Shown here in pieces: positions 21,175-33,084 of a stretch of 64,000 nt of DNA; position 1 is the first letter of the stretch; the number at the start of each line of letters is the position of its first letter. The notes beneath the pieces were generated by a model. The model was given only the letters and a program-made list of their open reading frames with translations. It had not been told where the DNA came from and made no database searches. A program made the position numbers and the translations under genes. The stretch covers positions 2,852,001-2,916,000 of the forward strand of contig CM034412.1 in assembly GCA_019925095.2 (NCBI GenBank). The letters are read 5' to 3'. This DNA is from Dendrolimus kikuchii (Eukaryota; Arthropoda; Insecta; Lepidoptera; Lasiocampidae).

Positions 21175-22795
21175 AGACAAAAGTGCAGTTTTACACAAGG
21201 GACAAAATTGTGAATAAAACAAAACTAGTTGATTGTATAAGGCTGAAATTTGGAATACCCTTCTATTTAGGTACACATCCATACTGGTAAGATTTTCTAA
21301 ATTGTAACATTTCATAGATTTTATTTAGTAAACAACAAAAAAATGGCATTTTTGCGTATACGCCCATTTGTTATTGCGTGCCCCGATTTGTAGTATATCT
21401 ATAAACATCAGACAAAACAAAAAATTATACATAAATTATATATAATTATACATTGTCGTATCCGTCCTGTACCACCTGTCTGTCGGTTTATCTATGTACA
21501 ACATAGACATGTAGGTATGCCATAAACTACTGGATATATTGTATGACGGCTTAGTGAAATCACATTTTTTTTAAAGGTATGACGTAAAAGAAATTTAGTG
21601 TAAATTTTCTTTTTCTTACGAGAAAAATTATGTAATAAAATTTAGGTGTGGAACAAATATATATGTATATAGCCTCCGCCAGGTCCCGATTGAAGAGAGG
21701 GGTAGGTAGGTTTAAGAAATGCTAGTTTGATGTAAGTGATGACATGCGTGAATGGTCTTACAGATTGGGACACCAAAGACTGCGCGAAATAGAGAAGTAT
21801 ACGATGAGTAATCATCTTCATTATTATATTTAAGCGCTCTTGTCGATATAGTCTCCTCGAATCCTCTCTTCTGGGTCAGATGTTTCTCTTCTTTGGACGA
21901 CACGATTTTTTCTTTTCCTTTATTTGTTCAACAAACGGCCTCCTACATCTTTTCTTCTCTCTTTTATCTTTTCTTAATAAAACTATTTGTAAGTCTTTTG
22001 AGAACACGGGCCGTAAAAATGGCCCGGACATTTAATAATAAAATAAAACTATTATTATTAATGATTATTATTGAATTATCTATTTAAGCATCCTAGATCT
22101 CTGTACCATTTTCTTTTTGTTGCTGTTTCCTTGTTTATCTGTTGTTTTTTTTATATTTTCCTGCCATCTGGGAAAGCTCATCAATGGCTTCTCATTATCC
22201 AGTTTGTAATCCAGTTACTATTATTTTAGCTGTTAGCCCCCTAAATACAGTAAAATAAAAATTACAAAAAAAAAGTATATCTGTCTGTTATTTCACCATA
22301 TACTGTATATAAAATACACTCTACTCAAAAACATAAATAAATAATTACATGATTATGTTGAATGAACTTTAATCACTTGCTAATCACGGCTCTTGATGTA
22401 CCACCACGGTTAATAACATAATGACGTGGGAGAGGGATGGATGCTTGCGAGGGAACGAGATAGATGTATGTCTGTACTGACCGATGTAAACGGTAAAGGT
22501 GAATGTTCATTGTATGAAAGCCAGAATGCAAGAAGCGACGAAATATTGAAAGAAAAAATAACATTTTCGGGTTCTGTAAGAATTTTGGCAAAACATAAGT
22601 ACCATTGTCCGTTTCTCTTTCTATGTCTTCTATGCGTATCAATAGTCATTTTTCATGACAATCTACTTGATACAATATACGGATGACATGTAACTGGATA
22701 GTTTTATATACCGCTACATGAAATATTTAGATAAAAATAGGGGTGGCCTCAGTAAGAAATCAGTATATTAAGAGTACTTTGTCGTGTGGGTTATC
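21175..22795. other. Unassigned AT-rich stretch
   Basis: No gene or repeat family recognised on either strand. Short open frames here (for example 22426-22686) have no familiar motif. Confidence 0.4.
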
Positions 22796-22806
22796 ATTTG
22801 ACAAGT

Positions 22807-23133
22807 TTTTTTTTTATTTTTTTTTTTATTGCAGGAGTTCAGCAGACAAGCAGACGGCCCACTTAGTGGAAAGCGGTTACCATCGCCTATGGACATTTGC
22901 AACACCAAAGGTGCTACAAATGCGCTGCTGCTCTCTTAAAGGAGACTGGAACCTGGTCACTAACGCCGGAACACAATACAAGATTGTTATGGCGGCATAC
23001 TCTAGACCAGGGGTGTTCGCCATCCAGTCGAGCAAATACTCTACCACCTGGCTGTGGGTTGTTTAGTCGCCTCTTACGACAGGCCGCCGGGCCGCAGGAA
23101 ATTGTATTCTTTCTCCGTTCCTGCACGGATAAA
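22807..23133 (-). mobile_element. SINE-like element S, full length
   Basis: Long poly-T then TTGCAGGAGTTCAGCAGACA, ending GCACGGATAAATAA. It is very similar to the 3489-3817 copy, including GGCGGCATACTCTAGACCAG. Confidence 0.8.
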
Positions 23134-23257
23134 TAAGTCTTAAATCAGAAGAAGAATTATTTCTAGGACATATATACAAGTCAAACAAACACATTTAAAA
23201 TAATAAATAAAGCACAATAAAAAAAGAGAAAACAACCACAAAGTATCAGAAGATAAA

Positions 23258-23835
23258 TCCCTATTAATATTATAAATGCGAAAGTAACTCTTTCTCTCCG
23301 TCTGTCTGTTTCGTTTTCACAGAAAAACTACTGGACCGATTTGGATGAAACTCAGTATATCCCGAAAAATTGGATAGTTTCCGGGATAAAAACATATTTG
23401 TCTCTCTGTTTGTTATCCTTTTATGGAAAGACTATTAGACCGATTTAGCTGAAACTCGGTACATATGTAATTTTAATACCGAGGGTGGCCAAGGGACACT
23501 TTTCATCCCGGATAATGTGATAGATTTTGGGATACATTTATGTAAAGGTTATCCTGGAAACTAGGATAGGTTTTGTCATCAAGGTTCACTCGGGTACCAC
23601 TCGGAGACCACTCGGGCACCAATCATGGTCCACTCGGTGTACACTCGCGGTCCACTGGGTTTCAACTGAGGGTCCACACGAGGTCCACTCTAATTCCAGT
23701 CGGGGTCCACTCAGGGACCACTCGGGGTCCACTAAGGGACCATACAGGGTCCACTCGGAGTCCACTAGGGGTCCACTCAGGGAATAGTAGAGGAGCAGAG
23801 GTTGATCCGCGGCGGAGCCGCGGGGTAAACTCTAG
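23258..23835 (+). mobile_element. Helitron-like element carrying a minisatellite (578 bp)
   Basis: It starts TCCCTATTAATATTATAAAT after A 23257 and ends CTAG (23832-23835) before T. Eight bases upstream of the CTAG is a perfect 7-bp stem CCGCGGC-GGA-GCCGCGG (23807-23823), the classic Helitron 3' hairpin. The 5' half has two CGATTTNGMTGAAACTC-type blocks. No Rep/helicase is present, so it is non-autonomous. Confidence 0.8.
23584..23790. repeat. Degenerate 12-bp minisatellite inside the Helitron-like element
   Basis: About 17 variants of GGTCCACTCGGG or ACCACTCGGGGT. Because 12 is a multiple of three, several frames stay open; the overlapping open frames here are artefacts of this. Confidence 0.85.
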
Positions 23836-23959
23836 TTATACATATTATGTCCTAAAAATTGGATCAAGCTCAACAAGAATATCGATCTGTTAGACCAACG
23901 CTGATCTTCCGCTTGAACCTAGAACGACGTCACGGCAAACTATACACAGCAATCATCAT

Positions 23960-24195
23960 CATCCGAGCGTTAAATCCCGGTTGCTTTCGGAGCGTTCACT
24001 CCGATGCCCAGGGTCCGCTTTCCTACTTTTTGTACTCCACTTCACGCGGTCTTCGGCATCCCCCCCCCCCCCCCCCGTTTTGAGACCATGCATAGTATGC
24101 ATGCCATCCTTAACAACCTCAAGCCAGCATTTCTTGGGCCTTCCCCTTGGACCGGGACCTGGTGGGGCGGCATGGCTAGACATTTATTCCCCACA
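23960..24195 (-). mobile_element. RTE/BovB-like LINE C-terminal fragment
   Basis: On the minus strand it reads GPRGRPKKCWLEVVKDGM, then DAEDRVKW and SRKADPG, the standard ending of RTE-type reverse transcriptases (GRPKKRW..D..., DA.DR..W, ADP). A run of 17 C (24060-24076, coding GGGGG) interrupts it and may have slipped the frame. It belongs to the type of the decayed copy at 12009, not the 42798 family. Confidence 0.7.
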
Positions 24196-24586
24196 TAAAG
24201 TCTTAGATCAATGTTTATTATTATATACATTTTAATAATTTTATTTTAAATTAAAAAAAATATATTACAAAATTACTTTCACTCTAACGTTTCTATATAA
24301 TTATGTAGGAGAGCATTGCCAAGGGGAAGCCTGTCCAGAAGGTCGGTTGTATTGCCATGCTGCATGATACCTTTTGAAATATGATGCATACTAAATAACA
24401 AAAACTGTAGACTTTCGTCGCCTTTACAGATTCTTATGCTGCATAAATTAATACGCCCTTGGGTGATTTATTTAATTATTCCGAAAATTAAAATTGTAAA
24501 TGATACAGAGCAAAAGTTTACCCTACAAAGCTACGTGGAGACCTTTTGTACAAGTAATAACTTTCAAACGCTTGTAAAAAAAAATC

Positions 24587-24760
24587 ATTTCCTCTAAATT
24601 ATCTTGCATCAAGTTAATCGGTGTCTGCCTTTAAACAAGCATCAGCGCAAATTCAAGATAAATTCCACCGAAATAGCACCTTGCTGCCATTGATAATCGA
24701 ATAGTGCCAACCTCGTTTCTTAAATTGTGGCATTCAATTTTTGTATGTACCTAATATCTA
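24587..24760 (+). repeat. Unnamed repeat, copy 1
   Basis: AATTATCTTGCATCAAGTTA, AGCATCAGCGCAAATTCAAG and ACCTTGCTGCCAT are shared with 25315-25440. The end (GTGCCAACCTC, TGTGGCATTCAATT) matches 43808-43860. Confidence 0.6.
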
Positions 24761-24767
24761 ATATTTT

Positions 24768-25087
24768 TATCCGTGCAGGAACGGAGAAAGAATACAATTT
24801 CCTGCGGCCAGGCAGCCTGTCGTAAGAGGCGACTAAACAACCCACAGTCAGGTGGCAGGGCATTTGCCCGATTGGATGGCTACCACCCCTGGTCTAAAGT
24901 ACGTCGCCATAACAGCCTTGAGTTGTGTTCCGGCATTAGTGACTAGGTTCCAGTCTCCCTTAAGAGAGCAGCAGCGCATTTGTAGTACCTTTATTGATGC
25001 AAATGTCCATAGGCGATGGTAACCGCTTTCCACCAAGCGGGCCGTCTGCCTGTCTGCGGAACTCCTGCAATAAAAAAAAATAAAAAA
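24768..25087 (+). mobile_element. SINE-like element S, full length
   Basis: Runs from TATCCGTGCAGGAACGGAG to CTCCTGCAATAAAAAAAAAT. An 8-bp direct repeat AATATTTT lies at 24760-24767 and 25088-25095. Confidence 0.8.
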
Positions 25088-25314
25088 AATATTTTCTAAT
25101 CTGTTTGTATTGCGTATCGCAATTGGAAATACATATTTTCTTTTTTTCTTTCTTCTCTTAATATTTGTTTTTATTCTATCGGGAGCGGAAAATTTGGACC
25201 CGTTAGACTTTGGTAGGCCTTGACTTTTCATAAATTGACACGCACTTATTGTGAAAAAGAAAAATGGGATACAGAACCAAAGCTTACCTGTAAAATATGT
25301 ACGTATAGGAAAAC

Positions 25315-25440
25315 ATTTCGTCTAAATTGTCTTGCATCAAGTTAATCTGTGTTCACCTTTAAACGAGCATCAGCGCAAATTCAAGAGAAAGTCCACCCAA
25401 ATTACACCTTGCTGCCATCGATATTTGAATATTTGTTTTA
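25315..25440 (+). repeat. Unnamed repeat, copy 2
   Basis: A diverged direct duplicate of 24587-24710 on the same strand. Confidence 0.6.
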
Positions 25441-25779
25441 ATTCCAACGTGAATGGGAGCAGATGAGCCCAATTTGGGCCCAAACTGGTTGTTAACATCC
25501 ACCTTTATACCAATTTGTACCAATATCGAATCATTTTGATATACTTAATAGAGATATCACAACACTAGTTATGGCAACAGGAAGGTCTCATTAGTAGTTT
25601 TTAGGCTGCTTATTGCGTTTTATTGCTTTACGCATTCTTGGGCCTTGTTAGCTTCTAGCCATTAATATTTTATTATGTTCTGTATAACATAACGAATGAT
25701 GGTTGATAGGTATTTAAATGAGACCGTAGTTGCGTATCAAAAATAATTTTATTTTTCTTGTAGTATTAGATTCACGTTT
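25441..25779. other. Unassigned stretch
   Basis: Nothing recognised beyond a short GC palindrome around GGGCCC near 25478. Confidence 0.35.
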
Positions 25780-26795
25780 GCCCTAGGCCAAAGGAGGCCG
25801 CGTCGTCACAAGAGGACGTCATTGGAGCTTCATCCGGGGAGAGTGGACAGCTTGCGGGCGCGTAATGCTAGGTAAGGAGCAGCTTTTGCCAGGTGGTAGG
25901 GTATTTGCTCGACTGGATGGCGACCACCCCTGGTCTGGAGTATGCCGCCATAACAGCCTTGTGTTGTGTTCCAGCATTAGTGACCGGGTTCCAGTCTCCC
26001 TTAAGAGAGCAGCAGCGCATTTGTAGCACCTTGTTACAAATGTCCATAGGCGATGGTAACCGCTTTCCATCAAGTGGGCCGTCTGCCTATCTGCTGAACT
26101 CCTGCTATAAAAAAAAAGCTTACTCCGCTCCCGCCAAAGGAGGACGCGCCGACCTTCGGCCACCGTGAACGAGCACCGCGGGTGGGCTCCTAAGAAAGGG
26201 TTCCCACCCGCCAACAAAGCCGTCGAGAGGAGGACGCGTCGTGATTCGCACGTGCTCATTTCTCCTCCTGTGGGGTGATATATTTAGGCGCCCCACGTTG
26301 GAGAAAGAGGGACGATGATGTATCATGCTTTCCCACGGCAGTGGATGTAGCTCTAGGAGCTCCCGCTTCTCAAGACACCACACAGGCATTTGTTGCTTGC
26401 GGTGCTAGTGCCACCCCAACATGGTAAATCTCACACTCCCCACAGCGTTTCCCCGCGGAAGATAGACCTCCAACTAATTTCTTCTTAGCTCTTTTCCTGC
26501 GGGTCGTTACAAACCGCCTTACGCAAAGAGAGAATGAAGATACCGGGGACTTGGTTCCCTCCGGTAGTAGAAGTTGATGGGCCTCCGCCTGGCAAGGCCC
26601 GTGGAATAGTTAGGCCGTAAACCTACCTATGGCCCTGGCATAAAGGCGAAGGATGTAACGTCGAGAGGTTAGTACTAGTACTTCCTCAACGCGGTTAATC
26701 CCAAACTACTCTAACGCCCTCCCCCGGCATATAGTTCTCAATCGGATTTCCTCAGGTTGGAGGTATCGGGAAAAAGAAACTCCTGCAAAGATCCG
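25780..26795. other. GC-rich block, probably an unidentified transposon, interrupted by S
   Basis: Much more GC-rich than its surroundings, with GGAGGCCGCGTCGT and GGAGGACGCGTCGT repeats on both sides of the S insertion. The composition resembles R1-type LINE 5' sequences, but no protein motif was recognised. Confidence 0.35.
25885..26110 (+). mobile_element. SINE-like element S, 5' truncated
   Basis: It starts at TGCCAGGTGGTAGGGTATTT and runs to CTCCTGCTATAAAAAAAA, missing the first 80 bp of the unit. Confidence 0.78.
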
Positions 26796-27107
26796 TTTAT
26801 CCGTGCAGGAACTTAGAAAGAATACAATTTCCTGCGGCCGGGCGGTCTGTCGTAAGAGGCGACCAAACAACCCACAGCCAGGTGGTAGGGCATTTGCCCG
26901 ACTGGATGGCTACCACCCCTGGTCTAAAGTATGTCGCCATAACAACCTTGAGTTGTGTTCCGGCATTAGTGACCAGGTTCCAGTCTCCCTTAAGAGAGCA
27001 GCATTTGCAGCACCTTTGGTGTTGGAAATGTTCATAGGCGATGGTAACCGCTTTCCATCAAGTGGGCCGTCTGCTTGTCTGCTGAACTCCTGCAATAAAA
27101 AAAAAGA
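26796..27107 (+). mobile_element. SINE-like element S, near full length
   Basis: Runs from TTATCCGTGCAGGAACTTAG to TCCTGCAATAAAAAAAAAG, with a small deletion in the GCAGCAGCGCATTTG block. Confidence 0.8.
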
Positions 27108-27109
27108 GT

Positions 27110-27953
27110 TCTGCTTTTTTGCGGTGCGCATAATGAAGGTAGAAGTAAGTTCTTTGCTCATATAGGTATGTCCACCACATAACGCTGCCGCATCCTAGTG
27201 CGTCTGGTTATCCCACGGTGGAAGGGTGACGGCGATGGCAAGACCACCATGGAACGTGTGAAGTGGGAAAGAAGTGGACAAACGAATTAAAGAAAGAAGA
27301 AAGATATCCAAGTGGTAAAATAGTGGCCGAAACTTCGAAATAAAAGTAAATATCAAATAAAATGCCACGCTTAAAACCGTTAAAACGTAGCTTTACGAGT
27401 AATTATGTTTTTAGTAGTTAGAATATCGTATCGATGCCACGTCATTGTCCAGAAGCACTATCAACTATATTTCACTCAATGACACATAATTCCCATACGT
27501 GTTGGACTCATAAACAAGCGGTTCACGTACGCCGGAGTCACCGAGGCAGCATTAGAAGGAGGCGCCACTTTGAATGTCTAATACGGGTGACGTAGATGCC
27601 TAAATATACGCTAATAACCATAAGGCTGCGGACCATAAACGCCGTAGGCTGCATACAACGTAATGCTGTACGCGACCGACAAACACTTGTTATGAAAATT
27701 ATGGAGTCAAGAGACAGGGAGTACCATTTCTGTGTTGAAAAAGTTTACGTAAAACGCGGACAATATGGGTGGCGCTGCAATAGCATAAAATAAATTTGAA
27801 AGAAAGCGCCAAAATTGATTAGAGAGAGATAGAAAAACAAAACAAGGACCGAATTAGTTCCTCTTTGGTTTTTATTATTAAATACTAGTCACCAGCTTTA
27901 TTTTACTAACATAAAAGTGTAATTCGGTTTTTACATATATTATAATTACTTAC
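27110..27953. other. Mostly unassigned; element P end fragment at 27310-27405
   Basis: 27310-27405 carries GGCCGAAACTTCGAAATAAA and the P terminus AAAACCGTTAAAACGTAGC. Elsewhere nothing is recognised. Confidence 0.4.
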
Positions 27954-28100
27954 TACTAATAGCCTTAAGAACAGACGAGTATGCATGACAAGAGTTATGA
28001 ATGTCAAAGAAGCAAGTGAGGTGTGTAAGAATGGGCCTAAATGGCGCTCTGTTGTTCGTGCCTACCCCGCAAGGGAACTGGCGTGAAGTTATGTTTTTTT
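27954..28100 (+). mobile_element. RTE-like LINE 3' fragment
   Basis: It starts within the GCCTTAAGAACAGACGAG block, after 7 bp of filler, and ends GAAGTTATG plus poly-T. A perfect 13-bp duplication TATAATTACTTAC is at 27941-27953 and 28101-28113. Confidence 0.85.
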
Positions 28101-28207
28101 TATAATTACTTACATATAATAATAACAAAGAAACTAAGTGCATGTAGTCTGTACAACAGCTGTTAATCGATTAACACGAGAAATCGGTTTAAAATTTTAC
28201 GATAGTT

Positions 28208-28450
28208 TCATATTTTTTATTTTTGTTGCTTGAGTTCAGCAGACAGGTAGACGGCCCATCTGATGGAAAGCGGTTACCATCGCCTATGGACATTTGCAAC
28301 ACCAAAGGTGCTACAAATGCGCTGCTGTTCTCTTAAGGGAGAATGGAACGTGGTCAATAATGCCGGAACACAACTTAAGGTTGTTATGGCGACATACTCT
28401 AGACCAGGGGTGGTAGCCATTCAGTCGGGCACATGCCCTACCACCTGGTA
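28208..28450 (-). mobile_element. SINE-like element S, 5' truncated
   Basis: Degraded poly-T and GCTTGAGTTCAGCAGACAGG, ending at CCCTACCACCTGG. Confidence 0.75.
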
Positions 28451-28516
28451 AAATCACAAATTAAACTAAATTGCGAATAACAATAAATTCATTTTAAGTT
28501 AATTACTTTTAAACAC

Positions 28517-28760
28517 TTTTAAAAGTGGATGGATGCAGAAGTCGTGGAAGGCCACACACACCTTCCATGATCAAATTGATCGTGTACTAGCAGAAGGTGA
28601 TGTCAGGAGCCTTAAGAACAGACGAGCTTGCATGACAAGAGTTATGAATGTCAAAGAGGCAAGTGAGGTGTGTAAGAATAAGCCTAAATGGCACTCTGTT
28701 GTTCGTGCCTACCCCGAAAGGGAACTGGTGTGAAGTTATGTTTGTATGTATGTATGTATG
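28517..28760 (+). mobile_element. RTE-like LINE 3' fragment
   Basis: It encodes VDGCRSRGR to the C-terminus with a small deletion, and ends in (GTAT)n. A perfect 13-bp duplication TACTTTTAAACAC is at 28504-28516 and 28761-28773. Confidence 0.9.
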
Positions 28761-28774
28761 TACTTTTAAACACC

Positions 28775-29300
28775 TTCTATAGCTTGAAGGCATTTATGGT
28801 TTATAAAGATTGACGACAAATAATGTGAATCTTAATAACTGAAAATTTAGCAATAATACATGTATATCCCTGGCGTGTGACGTAGTTACAAATAAATGAG
28901 TTTATGAGTTTACTTTTTGTGTCACATAAATACCTCACAAAATAGATATGTAGCGCGAAAGTTTTGTCTCAATCACCTTTCGCGTACCGCATGCATTTAT
29001 CAGGCAACATACCTTATTAATCTGTTAAAATTTTTATGATTCACCCGTATAATACATATTTATTCCAATCGTTTTTGTTTTCATATATGTACAATTATGT
29101 AGCATAAATAAATAAATAATGTAAGGAATAAATATGTATATAGTTATTTCCTGAATCGAATTGAGTTAATGAATTGCATCAACGCTTTGGTAACAACACT
29201 ATCTGTTTTTAGGACTTCTTTATAGATTAATACGACATAACGTAATTAATTAAAAAAATCATGCTGTTTCGTTATTTGGAGGAAAATAATAATTGAAATA
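28775..29300. other. AT-rich unassigned stretch
   Basis: No feature recognised. Confidence 0.4.
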
Positions 29301-29302
29301 TA

Positions 29303-29677
29303 TTTTTCAACACACTTGCTCATAAAGTGGCTCTATGGTCACCGCAATTAGGCACAGAATGACACCCATTATCAAACTGTGAGTAAAAAACATTATAACT
29401 CACTAGTGAGTTATAGATTTTTTTTTTTAATTTTATTGGTTGAGTTGCTTTGTTCTTAAAAAAGTTTTTATTCAAAAAAAAAAAAGATCGTGTTCTATAG
29501 AACAAATAAATTAATGTTCCTATTGCTTGCTCATTTCATGCAACTTCTTATTTAAATAGATAATTTTAACTCGTACGTGTTTAATAAATAAAACTTTCAC
29601 TCATATATAACTTTTTTTTATCTACTAAATAAAATGAGTTTTTGTTGTTATTTTATTCACAAGTGTGTTGAAAAACG
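29303..29677. mobile_element. Short TIR element (MITE-like, 375 bp)
   Basis: Perfect 16-bp inverted ends TTTTTCAACACACTTG (29303-29318) and CAAGTGTGTTGAAAAA (29662-29677). A 22-bp perfect palindrome (29394-29415, centre CTAG) lies inside. No coding capacity, and no target duplication could be fixed. Confidence 0.6.
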
Positions 29678-29679
29678 TC

Positions 29680-30080
29680 GTATGATACACGTGTGTATTG
29701 ATGATTACCGTCCTCGGCTCTCTTAAGACCCTCGCCTACGGCTCGAGTCTCAATGGCGCCTCGGCGGTAATCACCAATGTTACACACTAGTACCATAATG
29801 TACTATTATAACATTATACAATGTACCAGTAAAAAAAAAAGTGAGTTATTAAGTAAATAGATTAATTGTTATTGGCTTTTAGTTTTGTCGATTTCAAAGT
29901 TACGTTCTATAGACATTCTTAAGTGTCAAATCGGGCTTTTTATTTTGGGATTATTATAGGTATATGTATACCGATTTGGATCTAGATTTTATGGACGGTC
30001 TTAGTAAGCTTTTTTTTTTATTGGACTTGACTTTATGTTGTTGGTCCGAAGACCTTACAACTTTACCGGGGTTTTTGGGG
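29680..30080. other. Unassigned stretch
   Basis: It contains GATTACCGTCCTCGGCTC and GGCGGTAATCACC in inverse orientation (29702-29775), a possible small foldback. Confidence 0.4.
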
Positions 30081-30109
30081 CGAGTGCCTTCGCGAAGCGA
30101 AGGCGCTCG
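30081..30109. repeat. 12-bp stem hairpin
   Basis: CGAGTGCCTTCG (30081-30092), 5-nt CGAAG, CGAAGGCGCTCG (30098-30109), with one G-T pair. It sits in a locally GC-rich block. Confidence 0.75.
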
Positions 30110-30301
30110 AGCCCGGCGGGGCAACTTGCTCGAGGGAGCTCCCTAAGGAGTTTTACCTCGGCTGAACTGTTGCCATGAGAGGGGGATGAATTTAATGATG
30201 GCCACCATAGGGCGACACAAGCACTAATTGAGAACGGGCGACGGGTAATATAAAGCCCGAGGGGACTTAGTAAGCTGAATGTTCTGTAATGGTCGTTTTT
30301 A

Positions 30302-30357
30302 ATATAATTATATAGACACCTAAACAATTAATTGTTTATGTGTCTATAAAATTATAT
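30302..30357. repeat. 56-bp near-perfect palindrome
   Basis: Two 27-base arms with two mismatches around a central TA (30329-30330). The arms contain ATAGACAC and GTGTCTAT. Confidence 0.85.
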
Positions 30358-30359
30358 AA

Positions 30360-32694
30360 AAAATGTAATATTAAAAATAAAACATATACAATTATTGTGA
30401 ATAAAATGAATATTAAAATAGCCCAAGACCTCTGTTAGAATGTTCCCAAAAGGCTGGACAAAAATATAGATCACCTGTACCGGTTATATATGTATTAGAT
30501 TATATGACATGATTTAATTAAATTAAAAAAAATAAAAATCTTGAAACATAGATAGGGAGTGATAGTACACAAAAGAAAAAAAAAACAGTAAACTTCTAGC
30601 AACCTGGATAGTCAGTGACAGTATAACAAAAAATAAAAAATATACATTAGCCTTTGGATCATGTGAGACATCTGCAAGACCTTTGGCTAAGAAAGCAGAA
30701 AGGTTGTAAGATTCATAAACCCTTAGTCCCAAGGATTCGACCCCAAAAAAAAACCCAACGAAATACAAATGAAATATAATGCCGCGTTAAACGCGTTACA
30801 CTGTTAAAAATGGTTTTAATAATAACAAAATTATTGTAAATACTAATATATAATTATCATACTGCCAGTCAACATGAATTTTATATTGAAAAATAACAAA
30901 TACTTATTAAGGTGTAAACAACACGAAGTCACATAAAATTCTAATTTCGAAAAACTTTGTGGACAAATAAACGACGTTCACAGATTAAAAAATAGGATAA
31001 TAAGTTAATAGCTGTCAAAAAATTCCCGCGTAAAGGTGCGTTCCGAACAATGTATACGCATTTTATCGAATTCTGGGCACACAAATCGAATTAGTTATGT
31101 TTAAATGCGTGATGCGTCCGTTTGTGCATAGCTACACCCTACTTGACCACACCGCGTGTTCCTGTAACGTTTTGAATTGAATGCATAGTTGTTTATTATC
31201 GTAATGCGTTCGGAATATGCTATTGTTTACATGAAACCATAGAGTAGTTCACTTTTTAAATTCTCGAGAAAAATATTTGGGTTTTTTTATGGCATGTTCT
31301 ATGGAAATTTGGACGTTTATTACTTACATGAAAGTCTTATCATTTAAAATGTTCGCGTCGTTGAAGACGATAAAATGTAATTCTGAAAAGCATAACTAGA
31401 TGGCATTGTATGTTATTCTCTTTGACGTCCTAATCTTTATTGAAAACAGATTTTTTGCACCAATTCAGTAAAATCTTTAAAGTCCTAGGTCCAAGGTGGG
31501 TTAACGGGTTTTTGTTTACGGTGAGTGTAATCTTGGTCTTGCAAGTACAAAACCATTTAGTCTATGTAGGTTATATAGTCTATCTACGTATGTAATGAAA
31601 CATGTCTTTTTGAGCTGCCACACAAACTCCCTCGTTGGGCGTCAGTCAAAGACTTATAATTCCGCAGAGGCTTTTATTTTATCATTATTTTCATAAAATC
31701 TAAATATTTATTTCAAAATTGAATCTTTGATATTACTTAATGAAAGCCTTAAGTCTACCACCATATCCAAAACAATTTTAGTTAATTGACAAATGGTGCA
31801 GATCCAAATTTAAAAAAAGCTTAATGTGTGCTTAAGGCTTGTAGCAACGCCGACATCCTTAAGGACTTTTTGGGCGATAACAGAGATTCTATTGTCGCGG
31901 TCGTTTTTCAGATGCAGTATTATTTTATTATGAATAAACTAAAGTAGTATTTTAAAAATAATAAAACCAAATTATTTATGCCTCTTTTATAAAGATGTAG
32001 ATACTTTTCCTATTCTGTATTGATAAAAATTGAAAGAGCAAAATGATTTCATGTGGATTCGGAGGTGACTTAGTGATTTGTTTTCTTAAGTTAAAATAAC
32101 TATAAGTAAATAAGGAAAAACCCACGTTACGTTTCATATCGTGACGATTGACGATATTTTTATTTAGTAAATTATTGATCAGTAATTATCAATTTAAAGT
32201 TGTTTCGTTTGCACGCCACTTTCGACTTTTTGCGGCAACAGGAGCCTTAAGACCACACGATAGAAGTGAAAACTTCATCAAGGCGAGTAACGCTCGCCGA
32301 GCGAGTATAGCAGTGACACGTTGTCTATTTCTCTCTCGCTCCCTTAGTCGACTCAAGCCGACTTTACCCGAACGTAGCCGAATGAGAGTTACATAGCCGA
32401 GCGTGAAGTCTCAGTCTAATTCGATATCCACAAAAACGTGTTCAGAGCGCCTAAAAAAGTTATTATCTAAAAAAAAAGAATAATTGTTTATGGATAGAGA
32501 ATTGAGATGGGATTGAATTTGACATTTGTAATATGCGACGTGTGACAGGTCGCACGTAGTGCATCAACACGCGTCATAGTCGTCACAATTCAATGCGCAT
32601 GCGCGTGTAATATAATTTAATGGGCACGGCGCGAGGGCCTTCCTGCCATCGCCACTAGGGGGGGCCTGCGTCCTGCATTTACAATACGATGATT
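30360..32694. other. Long unassigned stretch
   Basis: AT-rich and without recognised repeats except a GC-richer block at 32225-32400 containing GGCGAGTAACGCTCGCCGAG and CTCTCTCGCTCCC, which may be a repeat. No exon-like coding was recognised. The 82-codon frame at 32148-32396 has no familiar motif. Confidence 0.4.
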
Positions 32695-33080
32695 ATGATC
32701 CTACAAAGTCGGCCCATAAACGTCCCACTACTGGGCTCGAACCTCCCCACTTTTTAGGGTGACGGGAAGTAAGCCGCTATACTTGTTCAAGGCGGAATAG
32801 AGGATTTCACATATCGGTTAATTTTGATGTGCAGGTTTCATCGTGATGTTTTTCTTCACTGTCAGCACGTGGTAATTTTAATAAAGTGCACATTTGGTTT
32901 AAAAAAAAATTAATCACGATTGTAAAGTAACCTAAAGAGAACTAGAATGTACAGCTAGACGAGCCCACCCTTTGTACCAGGTCCCTAAAACAGCCTAATG
33001 ACATATGTGTTTAAGCGGTGTACTCTTCCCGCTTGAATAAGATGCGGTTGCATTAACCACTAACCTACCACGACTTTAAA
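32695..33080 (-). mobile_element. tRNA-derived SINE (family 2), with internal insertion
   Basis: The 3' part has GGGCCGACTTTGTAGG and CCCAGTAGTGGGACG, and the body TACCACGTGCTGACAGTG. About 100 bp of unrelated sequence separates the tRNA-like head (33000-33080). Confidence 0.6.
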
Positions 33081-33084
33081 ACTA

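Noticed and set aside
23527..23893. Two overlapping open frames of 86 and 106 codons with STRGPLR-like repeats
   Set aside because: The 12-bp minisatellite is a multiple of three and keeps frames open; it lies inside a Helitron-like element.
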